NCBI RefSeq assembly: GCF_007655135.1
Contig: NC_045128.1
Location: 30,040,811-30,104,810, forward strand
From: Punica granatum
Taxonomy: Eukaryota > Streptophyta > Magnoliopsida > Myrtales > Lythraceae
Direction: 5' to 3'
DNA: 64,000 nucleotides
Under the pieces are notes generated by a model that made no database searches, was not told the origin of the DNA, and saw nothing but the letters and a program-made list of their open reading frames with translations. Shown in pieces: positions 12,857-25,200 of the stretch. The position numbers and the translations under genes were made by a program. Each line of letters starts with the position of its first letter. Positions within the stretch are counted from its first letter, which is position 1.

Positions 12857-14600
12857 GCGCACGTTATTACCAAAGCTATCTAGGCCCCTAGACCAGGTTT
12901 TTGTGTGAGGTGCAAATGCCAATGAACTTGAAAATAAGATTCTCATCACTACCCAAATCGATTGTAGTCTTCAAAATTAAAAGTTCCAACATATATATTA
13001 ACGTAGTTAATCGTCTCTTTGTAATTTTATTATGGATTTTTCTGCCTTTTTAACTTTTTATTTTGGATGATAATAGGTATTTACCCTTCTGTTGTGGACT
13101 AAAACGGTTCTATGTTTAGTTTTCTTTTTGCCGGGAATTCTATGTTTAGTTGTTGTGCCCATCAAGGTTTAGTTTACTAATAGAAAGAGAAGCTCATCAT
13201 AGGGAAAGGAAGAGAAACAAAACTGAAAATTCTCTGTGTAACGGAAATAGTCGGAATTATTTTATCAGTGAGATTACGAGATACGCTTATTAGCGTACTA
13301 TCTGAGGTTAATACCGATTGGAATATCGACGTCACTATTTCTTGGCCGAAGGAGTTTAATCAATTGAACAAGAGGATGAGCTTCCATCATTTTTCTGTAC
13401 TAGTCAGACGAAATTTCTCACCCTTTATAATTCCTGTGTTTTTTTTTTTTGGGTCTAGCCTTTTCTGGGAAATGGACTTCTTGTCTTGGCATAGGTTTTT
13501 TTCCACCCTGAATATAATTCATTTTCCGCCCGAACATGATTGGGATCCGCATAAAGTAGATATTTTTCGGCCACCGCAGCATGAGTGGGGTCCGCATGAA
13601 AGCAGACGTTATGCAGTGATCACCATCATTGATAAACGGAGTTCGATATTTATGACGATATTCTTTTAATAATTATTAAGATTTATATTTCTGCTGGTAT
13701 CATTTTTATTGAAATATAGTCAATTCGTTCTATATATTTTTGGAAAGAATGTACTGATAAATTTCATATTCTACGTGGAATAAATTATATATTCATATAT
13801 TTTTTTAAAATAGTATTTGAATAATAAAAAAATCACAAATTTTAAAAATCATGTGCAATGATGACGGGAGAGAACCGAAGAAGAAGAGAGTCAAAGATGA
13901 TTTAGCAGTAAATATAATGAATTTTAAGTGATAGGTAGCTTACGTGCAACTTTTCCTCACACGAAAAAAAGTTTATATGCCATCTCCTCCTTGCAATAGT
14001 CTGAATTATATAATATATAATATATATATATTAAGTTCATCGAACTCATTATAATAATAATAATATAAAAAGATATTTGACGGGCTTCATCCTCCACTCC
14101 TCATTTTTTGGTTAATTTTCATGTGACCCCTGAAGTTGTCACGTGTATCTCATTTAACCTTATTTTAATCAATTTATCTGGCATTACTTTGATATTGGTC
14201 ATCATATTCGCAAAACTTTATCTACATAAATTCGGAATTTGGTCACTGCACGTCCTAAGACGAAATTATGGGATGACCACGGAAAGAAGAAAGGAATTTG
14301 GGTAAAAAATTATGCATGAAAATTCTCGGAAGTCATTCAAAATTAAAGAGCATATTATATCAATTAAGTTATAATAACTGATGCATTTATCATATCGATC
14401 CTTCCACACTAGCTTTTAGAATATAATTATTGAATTAACCCTCATGGCAAAAATTATTCTATTAGCTCGTAGTACCGTTCGCGCACAATTGAAATTAAGA
14501 GAGATCCATAACTCCGAGGAGCGAAATGGCAACGCAAGAAACTTCCGGGCCCCATTTGATATCAAACGTGTCTGCTTTTTTTAACTTTTTTCTTCATTGG
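12857..14600. other. Intergenic region between PHF1 and SEX4
   Basis: Contains the PHF1 3' flank and AT-rich DNA. At about 13525-13600 a degenerate 45-base duplication occurs inside a 133-codon open frame; I see no family signature in that frame and do not call it a gene. No TIRs or LTRs recognised. Confidence 0.5.
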
Positions 14601-14844
14601 CCATGATTTGGAGATATTTCTCAAAATTTCTTCAACCTTTTCATCTTTCTTTCTTTCTTCTTTTTTTTTTCCCCTGAATTCTAAATTACAAAAAGGCATT
14701 TTCCTTTTTTTTTTTTTTTTTTCCCTGCTCAATCCACTGTCATCGTCACCTATAAAACCTGTCGAAGCAATTCATACCCAAAAAGGGAAAAAAGAAAAAA
14801 AGTCTACTCTCCCATTTCTACTTCTCTCTCAGCAAGCGGATCAG

Positions 14845-17800
14845 ATGAATTGCCTTCAGAATCTTCCGAGGTTCCAATCACTCACTTCGAGCTCTCTCTC
14901 GATCTGCCTCCTTCCCCATCTTCAATCACGAATCTGTAATCGATTTTGCTTTTTTTTTTTTTTTTTTATCTTTGATTCGAACTCCAGGGCCTCATCTTTG
15001 CCTCTGCAAAGCTTCAAATGCCATAGCCAGTGGAAGCTACCGTGCTCTCTCAGTATGAAGGTACGGTGGATTTGAGCAGAATCGGCTTCGGTTTACGTTC
15101 GGTGTTATTTGCAGTCTACTTTTGTTAATCTGAGTCGCTTCCTTGAGCTGGCGCAGGGTGCTGCGGAAAGTTCCGATCCTCACAGGAGCATCTCTATGAA
15201 GGTAAACTATGGAGTCCGGAACTTAGCGAAGGTTTCAGTGACTGAATGTACTCGATTTTGTTGAAATGTCAATTTTCTTTCTATTCTAGCTTCAGTCTAT
15301 GCTGTTGTGTTCATCAGATTTAGTCCTGACAAGCTGAGATTCTTTTTCTGTGGAGATCATAAGTTATTTCAATGCATTCCGAATTTGCAAGTGGAGTTTC
15401 TTATGCTCAAATTTTTCCTAGCCGAACCATCGGTGATAGAGTGAGCTCAAGATGATAAGATGAATGTTGTTACCCGTCAAGGGGGGAGATATTTCTATTA
15501 TTGGCATGTCAGTTTCTGGATATGGGAATATTCCCACGTTTTGTCCTGTTTTACGAGATTGATCTTTAGTTAAATGTATACTCGACGTGTCTTTTGTAGT
15601 CATTGGTATTTTGTTTTCTAAAGGGCATCCGGTTAGCTAGGGGAAAGTAGTTTCTTTAATGAGCTTGAGCGTTGTGGTTTTATTAACATAATCTATTTGG
15701 ATGGTCAACCAACGAGTCGTTTAACCGTAGTCGTGGCTTCCGGTGAAAGATAGAGGGTAAATAGAACTCTTAGCCGGTAAAATGTGTTTTGCTCTAACAC
15801 AATCTCGAACTCATTTTCGCACTAGGCTTAATTGTGCTCATGTTTGTAGGCCATTTCTGGTTCGACTTCTAGTGCTGCAGAGATGAGTGGCTCTGACGTG
15901 AAGGAGGAAAAATCAGAGACTTATAGCAATAACATGACAGAAGCTATGGGTGCTGGTAAGTCTAATCATAACATGCATTGCAATTTGCATCTACTTTCTT
16001 GGTTTTGGCAATGATAGCTGATGATTCTTTTCTAAGGCAGTTTTGACTTATAGGCATGAACTGGGAATGAATTACAACTTCATTCGCCCAGACTTGATTG
16101 TGGGATCATGCCTACAGGTAATTATAATAATTTTACACTATATATGTAAGTTACTGTTTTGAGTTTATGGCTGGTTGCCATACTGGTCTGATACCTATCT
16201 TTTCTCCCTTCTTTTTGCCTTCCTGATTTCAGAACCCTGATGATGTTGACAAGCTTCGTGAGATTGGAGTCAAAACAATTTTTTGCTTACAACAAGATCC
16301 AGATTTGGAGTATCCATACGGCAGAGCATAAAGTTTTCATCCATGCTTATTTTAGACGTGGCCACTTGAAAAGATAGTCTACTCATCCAGTATTAAGTTA
16401 TCTTCATTCCTTAAATAATACTTCCAGATATTTTGGGGTTGACATCAAAGCAATTCAAGAGTATGCCAAGACATACGATGACATTGAACACTTACGAGCT
16501 CGGATAAGGTTGGTAATGAAGAAATCCTGCAATTGATGAATAACTTCTGGAAGCATGAATAGTACTTACATTTTGCTGAATCCTTGATCATGCAGTTGAA
16601 ATTCTGTACTTGATTTAAACTTCTTTACATGGATAGATTTGGGCTGTTGGCATTAAAAAATGTAAGACTTTTTTCGAACACATTACCCAGGAAATTTTGT
16701 AATTTGTCTGAAGCTTGGCAGCTTCAGCAGCCTAATAATGTCCTGGCACTCAAATGAGTGATGAGTCACATTGTTGGAGTTACTATTTGTTTCACTTAGT
16801 ATACACCTAGCATCTGTTTAGCTTATTACATGATGCAAATTTAGATTCACCAAATAAAGGCTACCTTACAGTTATAATCCACTGTTCATATCGTATAGTA
16901 CTCTAATATATCTTGTAGCAGGGATTTTGATGCATTTGATTTACGTATGCGGCTTCCAGCGGTGGTTAGCAAACTCTACAAAGCCATAAACCGAAATGGA
17001 GGTGTTACATATATACATTGTACTGCTGGACTTGGAAGAGCTCCTGCTGTTGCGGTACGCTCATATCTGATTAATTTGTTTCTTTTTCCCTTTTCCATTT
17101 CTTTTGGTTTTTGTCCCTAATCTAAGGGTACTGTGACACCTCTAACATATATGGTTCTCTTGTGCTGTTTGCATTTGTTTCAGTCAATTAATTCCTTTAG
17201 CAATTACCAATGTCAGTCATGTTCTCTTAAATTGATGGATTGATTGAATAGGGTGAATGGTAGACTGATGTCTTACTTTTAGTCAACAAAGGTTGATCCC
17301 TTTTGAGACTGCTGTATCCCTGCATGATAATATCTTCTTACAGATCCTAAAGTTTTCAAACTGAATGCAATATTTCAATAGTATTTTTCTACAAAGTCCT
17401 GCTGATGAGTCCATATGCGCTACAGAGAAGCAGTAGTTAGCGTTATTCCTTATATATCTTAATTATTCATTTCCATGCCGATCTATGTTGATACATAATT
17501 ACTGATGCTTTACTTGAATTTCAGTTAGCATACATGTTCTGGATTCAGGGATATAAACTCAATGATGCTCACAGTTTGCTTCAGGTAATTGCTCCCTAAT
17601 GATCAATGGTTTAGCTGAATTCGTGTGAATGTGCTTCTGACATGACTATTCTTTGGAATGATATGCAAATATTTCCCTCAGTTCCTTTCATTTGGAAAAC
17701 TTTCTGATAAGTGAGCAGCGTTTTGCAAAATATGCATTTTAATTATTGCGCTACAAAATGGAAATTTGATCTTCCTGGTTTCCACTTAATTTATACTATT

Positions 17801-20111
17801 TACTTTAGAAAATGATTAGGCATTGACCTTTTAACTTCTCAGATAAGAATATATTGATATGACATTCTAAATTATTTTGTACAGTAAATTTAATGAATAT
17901 TTTTTATTCGTAGGTAGACTATAGATAGCTCAGTAGATAACCATATTTTAGTTTGTCCCTATATAAGATCATGTCCTATTGAAATCGTGCCTGAAAGATT
18001 AGCAAGTATTAGGAGTCCAAAAGTTAGCTTGTGAAAAAATTACACATTTGCTCATAAGCTTACTGACTTGTTTCGCTAAAGTTATAGCTATTTGTGATGA
18101 CCTGAAAATAATATGTTATCTCATTGCAGAGCAAGAGGTCATGCTTCCCAAAGCTTTACGCAATAAAAAGTGCCACTGCTGATATTGTGAGCGACTTTCC
18201 TTCTCTTACGCCTTGAAATAATCAATCTCTAAAGGTCTAAGCTTTTGTTGATCTCTGTTTTTTCATTATGTAAACATGATTTGGTGAAATATTCAGCATA
18301 TTATAAGTGAGAATATTCCATTTTGGCTTATGGATTCTTAAAAAAGAACTGCTTCTGTCATTTTCCATTTCACAAACATTAAGCTAAGCTAGCAGAGGAG
18401 AAGATTGGATGCACACTTAGGAAACTTGAATTTGCCAATAAAATGCATGGACATAGATCAGGTAGCTCTTAAAGATGTCACTGTAAATTTTCCAGTCAAA
18501 AGTTAATTGCAAATGGTGGTAGCATATGATAAATTTGGGCCAAGACCTTACCGAGGGAAGTCGGTTAAAACATTAGATTAATCTTTCCTCCATCGGCAGC
18601 TTTCTTTAGGGAAAAGAAGAGAAGCTTTCTTGTTAATGCAATGGCCTAGGAAAAAAAATTTTATTCAATAATTATGCCAAATGATGCTGAAGGAGAAAGG
18701 CAAAAACATAGGATGGGACAGAAAATGTTAATATCTAAGACCATCCTGAAAGATTCAAAAATCTGACAAGAGAGAAAATTGTTATGCCAGAAAGTAGAGT
18801 TTGCGTTTTCATATTGATGTTTTAGGGCAATAACTGGATATCAAATTCATCATATCTGTTCTTAATTGAAGCTTACAGGATGTAAGAAGAAGCTGATAAC
18901 TTTGACATGGAAATATGGTAACTGCTCTACTGTGGAAGTTTCTGGACTCGATATTGGATGGGGTCAGGTATTTATATTCTTCATATAGTACTCTTTTCTT
19001 TGTTTTCAAAATGTTAAAAAGCTTGCGTATGTGTCAATCTAGTTCCTCCATAAATTATAACCAACTTGAAAAAATGTGTTTCCCTCAAGCATCATCTGTG
19101 GTGGAAATGTTGCATGGTCGAGACATTTATTATAGGCTGATGTTGGGTCTGAACACTTTATCAAAGACATCTGAACGATTATTTACTTCATTTTGTTTAA
19201 CATACTTTATCCGTTGGATACAAATTTGGTAAATATTATCATACTACATATGTTGGATACATGATTCTTGTTTTCCTTAACCCAATCGGATTCTACTGTT
19301 GAACTATCTCCAGAGAATGCCCCTTGAATTTGACAAGAAGACGAGATCATGGATTCTCGAAAGGGAATTACCTGTAAGTGCTCTACACTATATGATCTTT
19401 GAGAAGTATGCCAACTATTATATCTACCTAATTATACAATAGTTAAAATCTTAGATGTGGATATAAATAAAGTTCGCGCATCTGCAATGAAGATAGATGC
19501 ATAAATTCAGAAAATCATAATTTATATAGAAATTACTAGAATAATGCTGAAGAAATAATGAATATATCATCTAGAGATCTTTCGTTTCGTCATAATGTAA
19601 TGACTCTGCTGCTTGAAGGAAATAACAAGCTTTTCCTTTCATTTCATCTAACTGATGAATATTATTTTTTGGGAGGAAGACATCAGCTTCTTGGGTAAAG
19701 CATGTGTATTACGGCTTTTGTACATAATGTAACCACAGAGATTTACGTACTGCTTCCAATCATTGACAGGAAGGAGATTACGAGTATAAGTATATTGTTG
19801 ATGGTGAATGGGTGTGCAATGAGAATGAGCTCATTACATCTCCAAACAAGGACAGCCATGTGAACAACTATATTACGGTGAGTTTCATTTGTCTCAACAT
19901 ATTCTAATGAAAACATGTGAACGACATGTTTGTGGAATTTGAATCATTGCTCTTTTTCATTTTTCACTTCTTATTATATGTACAGGTCACTGATGATGAT
20001 CCCAGCAGCGCTAGTGCAATCCTGAGGAAGAGGCTAACATCAGACGACCCTGACCTGACGAAGGGTGAACGCATGATCATCAGGCAGTTTCTTGAGGCTT
20101 ATGAGGAGTGA
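14845..20111 (+). CDS. SEX4: Phosphoglucan phosphatase SEX4 (DSP4), chloroplastic
   Basis: Removes C6 and C3 phosphate from starch glucans so that amylases can degrade transitory starch in plastids. Exons: 14845-15060, 15157-15201, 15850-15955, 16041-16117, 16233-16309, 16428-16508, 16922-17054, 17525-17584, 18130-18186, 18872-18967, 19314-19373, 19770-19877, 19986-20111. The 1242 bases encode 413 residues. The start MNCLQNLPR matches the Arabidopsis N-terminus as I recall it. The dual-specificity phosphatase core has RDFDAFD (Asp202 as likely general acid) and the HCTAGLGRA signature (His233, Cys234, Arg240). A CBM48-type glucan-binding domain follows, with GLDIGWGQ (Trp314) and [13 protein letters not shown]. 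It is longer than Arabidopsis SEX4 (379 residues) because of exon 1, where a poly-T tract encodes a run of Phe in the transit peptide. Function is secure; the exon 1 and 2 boundaries are less so. Confidence 0.95.
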
Positions 20112-22278
20112 AAACATGAGCCATGGGTAATTCTGTCCACGCACACGTATTACCAACGACAGTAAATTTTGCGTGCTATGCAGGCAGAAATAGTTAGACG
20201 CATATTATATAACTATAGATGTTGTAGCATAATCGGTTGATAAATAAAAAATTATAGAAATGTATACATACAGACTTGAGAATAAATTCCATTATCACAT
20301 CAAATAAAGGCCATGTAGAGTTATAGTTAACTATTTCTTCGGAGAACTGTCTGTTATTGCTCATATTATGCTTTAGTCATTCAATTCTCTATCTTCCATT
20401 GCATTCATTTTTTATTAACTAGGAAAATTCGGTTATAGTTTCGGAAAATAGCAAATTCGGATAGGTCATCTTCTGAAGGTCACAAGGCACGTGGTTGTAT
20501 TGCTCATCAGATGCAGCTTAGGCTAATCTGGTCCAGACCGGCTACACGATGTCGTGACCTAGTGGCTTGAGCAAAGGTCGAATCGAACTTTGTGTTCGAG
20601 CTGTCCTGAATGGGATCCAACCTAGGTTCAAGTTACACGGATGAGATGGACTTGAGCCACTTGATCAAATTACATAAAGCAAATCGAGCTTTGGTTGCCA
20701 ATGCCATCACATTGTCACAATCGCCGGCCTAAAAGTCAAATAAAGTGTTGAGTGAATCGTATAGTCATAGTAACTCTATAGAAATTGACCAACTAAACAA
20801 CCGTGTATTATTGCAAGAGTTTTGTCGTGTCTTTCAGATAATAGTATTTTTTTTTTCAAAGACCACATAATTGATCACTTTATCAACACAAAATGTTATG
20901 ATTGCATTCACCCAAACAAAAAATGTTATTATTGCATATATATATATATATATATACACACACAGAATATTAGGAGATTTTTGGACATATTTTGATTTGA
21001 TACGAAAATAAAATTCTACTTCACTCTAGTCTATTCTTTCATTAACTTGACACAATTATTATCTTTTTTTTCTTCTATTTAATAATAAATTCATCATATT
21101 TTTTTAATTATTATTACAACTAATTTTTTAATAGTAATTTTTTTAACTATTAATTATTTTTTTTTGTATTTTTTAAAATTTTATAACAAATTATCTCACG
21201 TATTTTTTTCTTAACTATTGTTATAACTAATGTACTAAAATTATTAACTCTATTTTGAAACCAAACGCTTATATGATATATTCCTTTCTCATTTTGGCAC
21301 GAGGAAAAGGAAGAAAAATGCACTCCCAAAACAAATACATTACCATTTTCCAAGATTTTGCGATAACGAAGTGCGTGGCGGGCTTCATTAATCGCTGGCG
21401 CGTGAACAGGGTAAATGAGAGTCAGAAATGGGAACAAAGGAAATTTCCTGTATCACCATCAGTCCTCTCGACTTTCAAAATTCAACAATTACCCCCTAAA
21501 CTTTCGCGACTCTATGAGCTATGGTATGGCGAAGGCGAATGGACCTTCTGCCTCCATGATATGGAGCTCAACTCCTTCCTTCTCATGTGGCTGGTCAATT
21601 CTCTAGCCACTGAGAATGCGAGCTGGAATTGCAATCCACGATGTGTGATCTTATCAAGGGCGGTGATCGACTGTGTCTCATATTGTCATCTTTTTGCAAG
21701 GACTGAGTTTGGTCAATATTAAGAACGAGATTTTCCTCACAAGCCCATGTTGATAGATTTATCCTCCCAAACAGCTCACGGAGAATAAACGAAATGTTAC
21801 AACTACGACGTTGCTACAACGACGACAGTCTATAGAGGAACTCCTCTTACTCATTTTTGTCTCCTTGAAAGCTTTTTATTTTATCTATATAAAATTCGTA
21901 AGACCTTGTTTTTTGGACTTTCAGTGCGATACGACTGCAAAAAATTTCGATAACTCAGGGGAATTACATTGTAGATGTGCCAAAAGTTGGGGAGTCGCAA
22001 AGATATTATCATTTTCAAGGGGGGGACAAACCTCAATCAGTAACAGACTAACAGGAATTAAAAAAAAAAAAAGAAGAAACAATATTCAACGAATCACATC
22101 AAATCTAACCAATGAGTAGTTAACTCTCTCGCTCTCTCTCTCTGTCTCTTCACTCCGCTCACGTCGACTCACCATTACCCAGAGAGAGCTGAAGCTCTGA
22201 GGTCTGGATCCGGAGCTCCATTTGCATACCCTTTGAGCTTCCCGAGCTTTCCCGGGAAGAGGAGGCCGCCCCTTCTTC
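20112..22278. other. Intergenic region between SEX4 and the glycosyltransferase gene
   Basis: An (AT)n tract of about 23 bases lies at 20936-20956. Positions 20985-21265 are AT-rich and end in AAACCAAACG, like the MITE family elsewhere in this window, but the left end is unclear. A 155-codon frame at 21255-21722 has no recognisable family and atypical composition. CT repeats at 22125-22150 probably belong to the 5' UTR of the next gene. Confidence 0.5.
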
Positions 22279-25200
22279 ATGGGCCGGAACTCTCCCCCGG
22301 ACATGGATGACAGCCCCAGCAGCGCCACATTCGGCTCGATCCGCGATCGCTTCCCGGTCAAGCGCAACCCCAGCCACCACCACGATGCCGATCACTTCCG
22401 GGACTACCACGGCCGCTCCGCCCGCGGCCGGTTCGCCCGGAGCCGCTTCAACCGCAAGGGCCTCTTCTGGCTGTTCCCATTCCGCGGCAAGTCCCTCTTC
22501 TACGCGGCGATACTGTTCGCCGTGTTCGTGTTCGCGCTGGCGTCTATGGTGCTTCAGAGCTCGATCACGTCCGTCTTTGGCCGCCAGGGGAGCGAGCGCG
22601 CGAGGATGCTCAAGGAAGGGCTCAAGTTCGGGAGCACGCTGCGGTTTGTGTCCCCGCTTCAGCAGCTGGTGGAGGGCGGAGGCCTGGATCGAGCCCGGCT
22701 CGAGAGGAGGATCGGAGTTCGTCCGCCGAGGATTGCTCTTGTGAGTGTGTAGTGTTTCTCTTGCTGAGATTAGCCTCTGAAACAGTTTACTTTATTTTCT
22801 TGCATGATCTGTTGGTAGTTCTCTCAATTGTTTGCTGAAGCTGAAGAAGCTTAGGTGATATTTAGATTTACGCATACCTCTGCTTAGCTGCTCAATAAGC
22901 TGCATTTGCTATGCTATGGACATTCTTATGGTCCTTTTAAGCACGAGCAGTCGTTGTCAATGGTAAAAGGAATGTGCAGTTCTTGTTAGTATCCACTTGG
23001 GTGTTCATATTTTGGACATGGAGCTGGTAAACGGATTCATGAACGACATGTTGGGAATGTTGCTTCAGTGTGCTTAGTTGATGAGAAACATTGTTTCAGA
23101 AACTCGTGGTTTCACTTTCTAGCTCGACGTTTCTCTGGGTTTTGATTGCAGTTGGTTTGCTTTCCTCCCTTTCCTCTGGGGTTGATTCTAAGCAGGCAAA
23201 TGGTTTGACCGAAAACAGTATGTCATTCTGTACATTGCATTGGGACAGTTCTGTTTCTATTTTGCTTAAGATCGTGGGTTTCTTTCATGAATTTCAGATA
23301 TTAGGCAACATCAAGATGGACGCGCAGTCATTAATGCTATTTACTGTAGTGAAGAATCTACAGAAACTCGGTTATATGTTTAAGGTAAAAGTTTTTCGTG
23401 AGGACTTGTCAACAGTTGATTTTTTTTTTTTTGGTTTTTGTCATTTGCTTTCCCTTATAGTTGTTATGCGTTTTCATGATGGTCATTCTGCAGATATATG
23501 CTGTTGAAGATGGTGAAACACGTACTGTGTGGGAGACTGTTGGCAGTCAAATTTCGATCCTAGGTCCTGAGCAATCTGGCCATATTGATTGGTCAATGTA
23601 TGATACTTTATTTATAGTTTGATTACCTTTAGGAGACCATCCAGTTTAATCAAGTGACAGGTCTCTTCTTAAATTTTAGTTAAATTAGCATCTTAATGTA
23701 AACCTTGTTCACTTTTCACAGTTATGAAGGCATAATGGTCAACTCTGTTGAAGCAAAAGAGGCCATTTCAAGGTGCATTTCTTATTGCATGTAGCTCATA
23801 TATTGAGATTACTCTGTTCCAATATTTTCTATCTGGTCAATTTTACATGGGAATTAGCTCGTTGTTTTTCTTTTTTCAAGATTCCTTTTCGAGCAAGATG
23901 CTGACAATTGTTCAGCGCTTTCTCTGGTATTTTCTATTGAAGTATAAGTAGATTTTTCACTTCTTCCTTTTATTTTGATTCTATCAATTTAAGAAGGTTA
24001 GTACCATATCAGTTAAATCATCTTTTTTTTTTTACGTATATTATTTCTTCTAGGAGAATGCGATGCGTTGTCTTTAATGTGCTGAAGGATGTCAAGTTAT
24101 TGTCCTAGAGGTTTTTTTATTTCTAAATTGCTAGGTTTAGTGATTTTATTTATGCAGCCTTATGCAGGAGCCTTTTTGTTCACTGCCCTTTATATGGATA
24201 GTACAAGAGGACATTCTTGCAAAGCGGCTCCCATTTTATGAGGAAATGGGTTGGAATCATCTTATTTCCTTATGGAAGGGTGCATTTAGTAGGGCAGACA
24301 TCGTCCTGTTTTCTGACTTCACTATGCCGGTACACTTATCTTTTGTTTTAAATTTTCTTTACATAATTCTCCTGTTTATGAGGCCATTCTTTGGCATTTA
24401 TAATGATTTTCTCTTCCTCTGTCAGATGTTATATAGTATGCTTGACACTGGAAACTTCTTTGTGATTCCTGGATCACCAGTAGATGTGTGGTCTGCAGAG
24501 AAGTACCTCGAGACCCACGTTAAGTATCAGTTGAGGGAGCAGTATGGACTCCATGAAGATGATTTGGTGGTTTTAGTTATTGGGAGTTCTTTCTTCTACA
24601 ATGAGCTGACATGGGATTATGCAGTCGCAATGCATACCATCGGACCTCTACTTGTCAAGCATGCTAGGAGAAATGATGCAGGAAGGTCTTTCAAATTTGT
24701 CTTCTTGTGTGGTAACTCCACAGATGGACGTGATGAGGCTTTGCAGGTATTAATTATTCATTTGAGCAATATTTTCATGCTTCCAAGAAGAAACCAGCAT
24801 TGTGATTTGTCGAATTTTGAGCTTTTCCCCATTTATTATACATATCCATTAAACAGAGACATTAGTCACAATCTTTGTCGAACAAGATTGCAGTGTTTAA
24901 TAATATTTATTGCATAATATGATTATGCACCATGTTAATATATGTAGGCTTCTCACTGTTGAGTTTTTATTTAAACATTTAGTTTTAAGGAGATAACTAC
25001 TTGGATGTTTAGTTTTGCTTGTTACGTCTTTAGATACGTTGTGTTTCCCATTTTATTTGGAGTATTGGCTCTTGTTGGTGCCAGTAAAAGCGTTTCCATT
25101 TGCTGTATCTGTTTGGTTATTGCACTTTATCTCTCTGTGAGTCTCTCACTTCTGATACATTATTTTTTATTTCTTACTTTTACAGGAGGTTGCGTCACGT

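Noticed and set aside
13268..13669. 133-codon frame with a PPxHxWxPH-type repeat
   Set aside because: The repeat is a DNA-level duplication and the rest has no family signature.
21255..21722. 155-codon frame
   Set aside because: No recognisable family, no neighbouring exons, and it starts within an AT-rich transposon-like stretch.
24162..24917. 251-codon frame as a separate gene
   Set aside because: It spans exons 5 and 6 of the glycosyltransferase plus an intron that happens to stay open.
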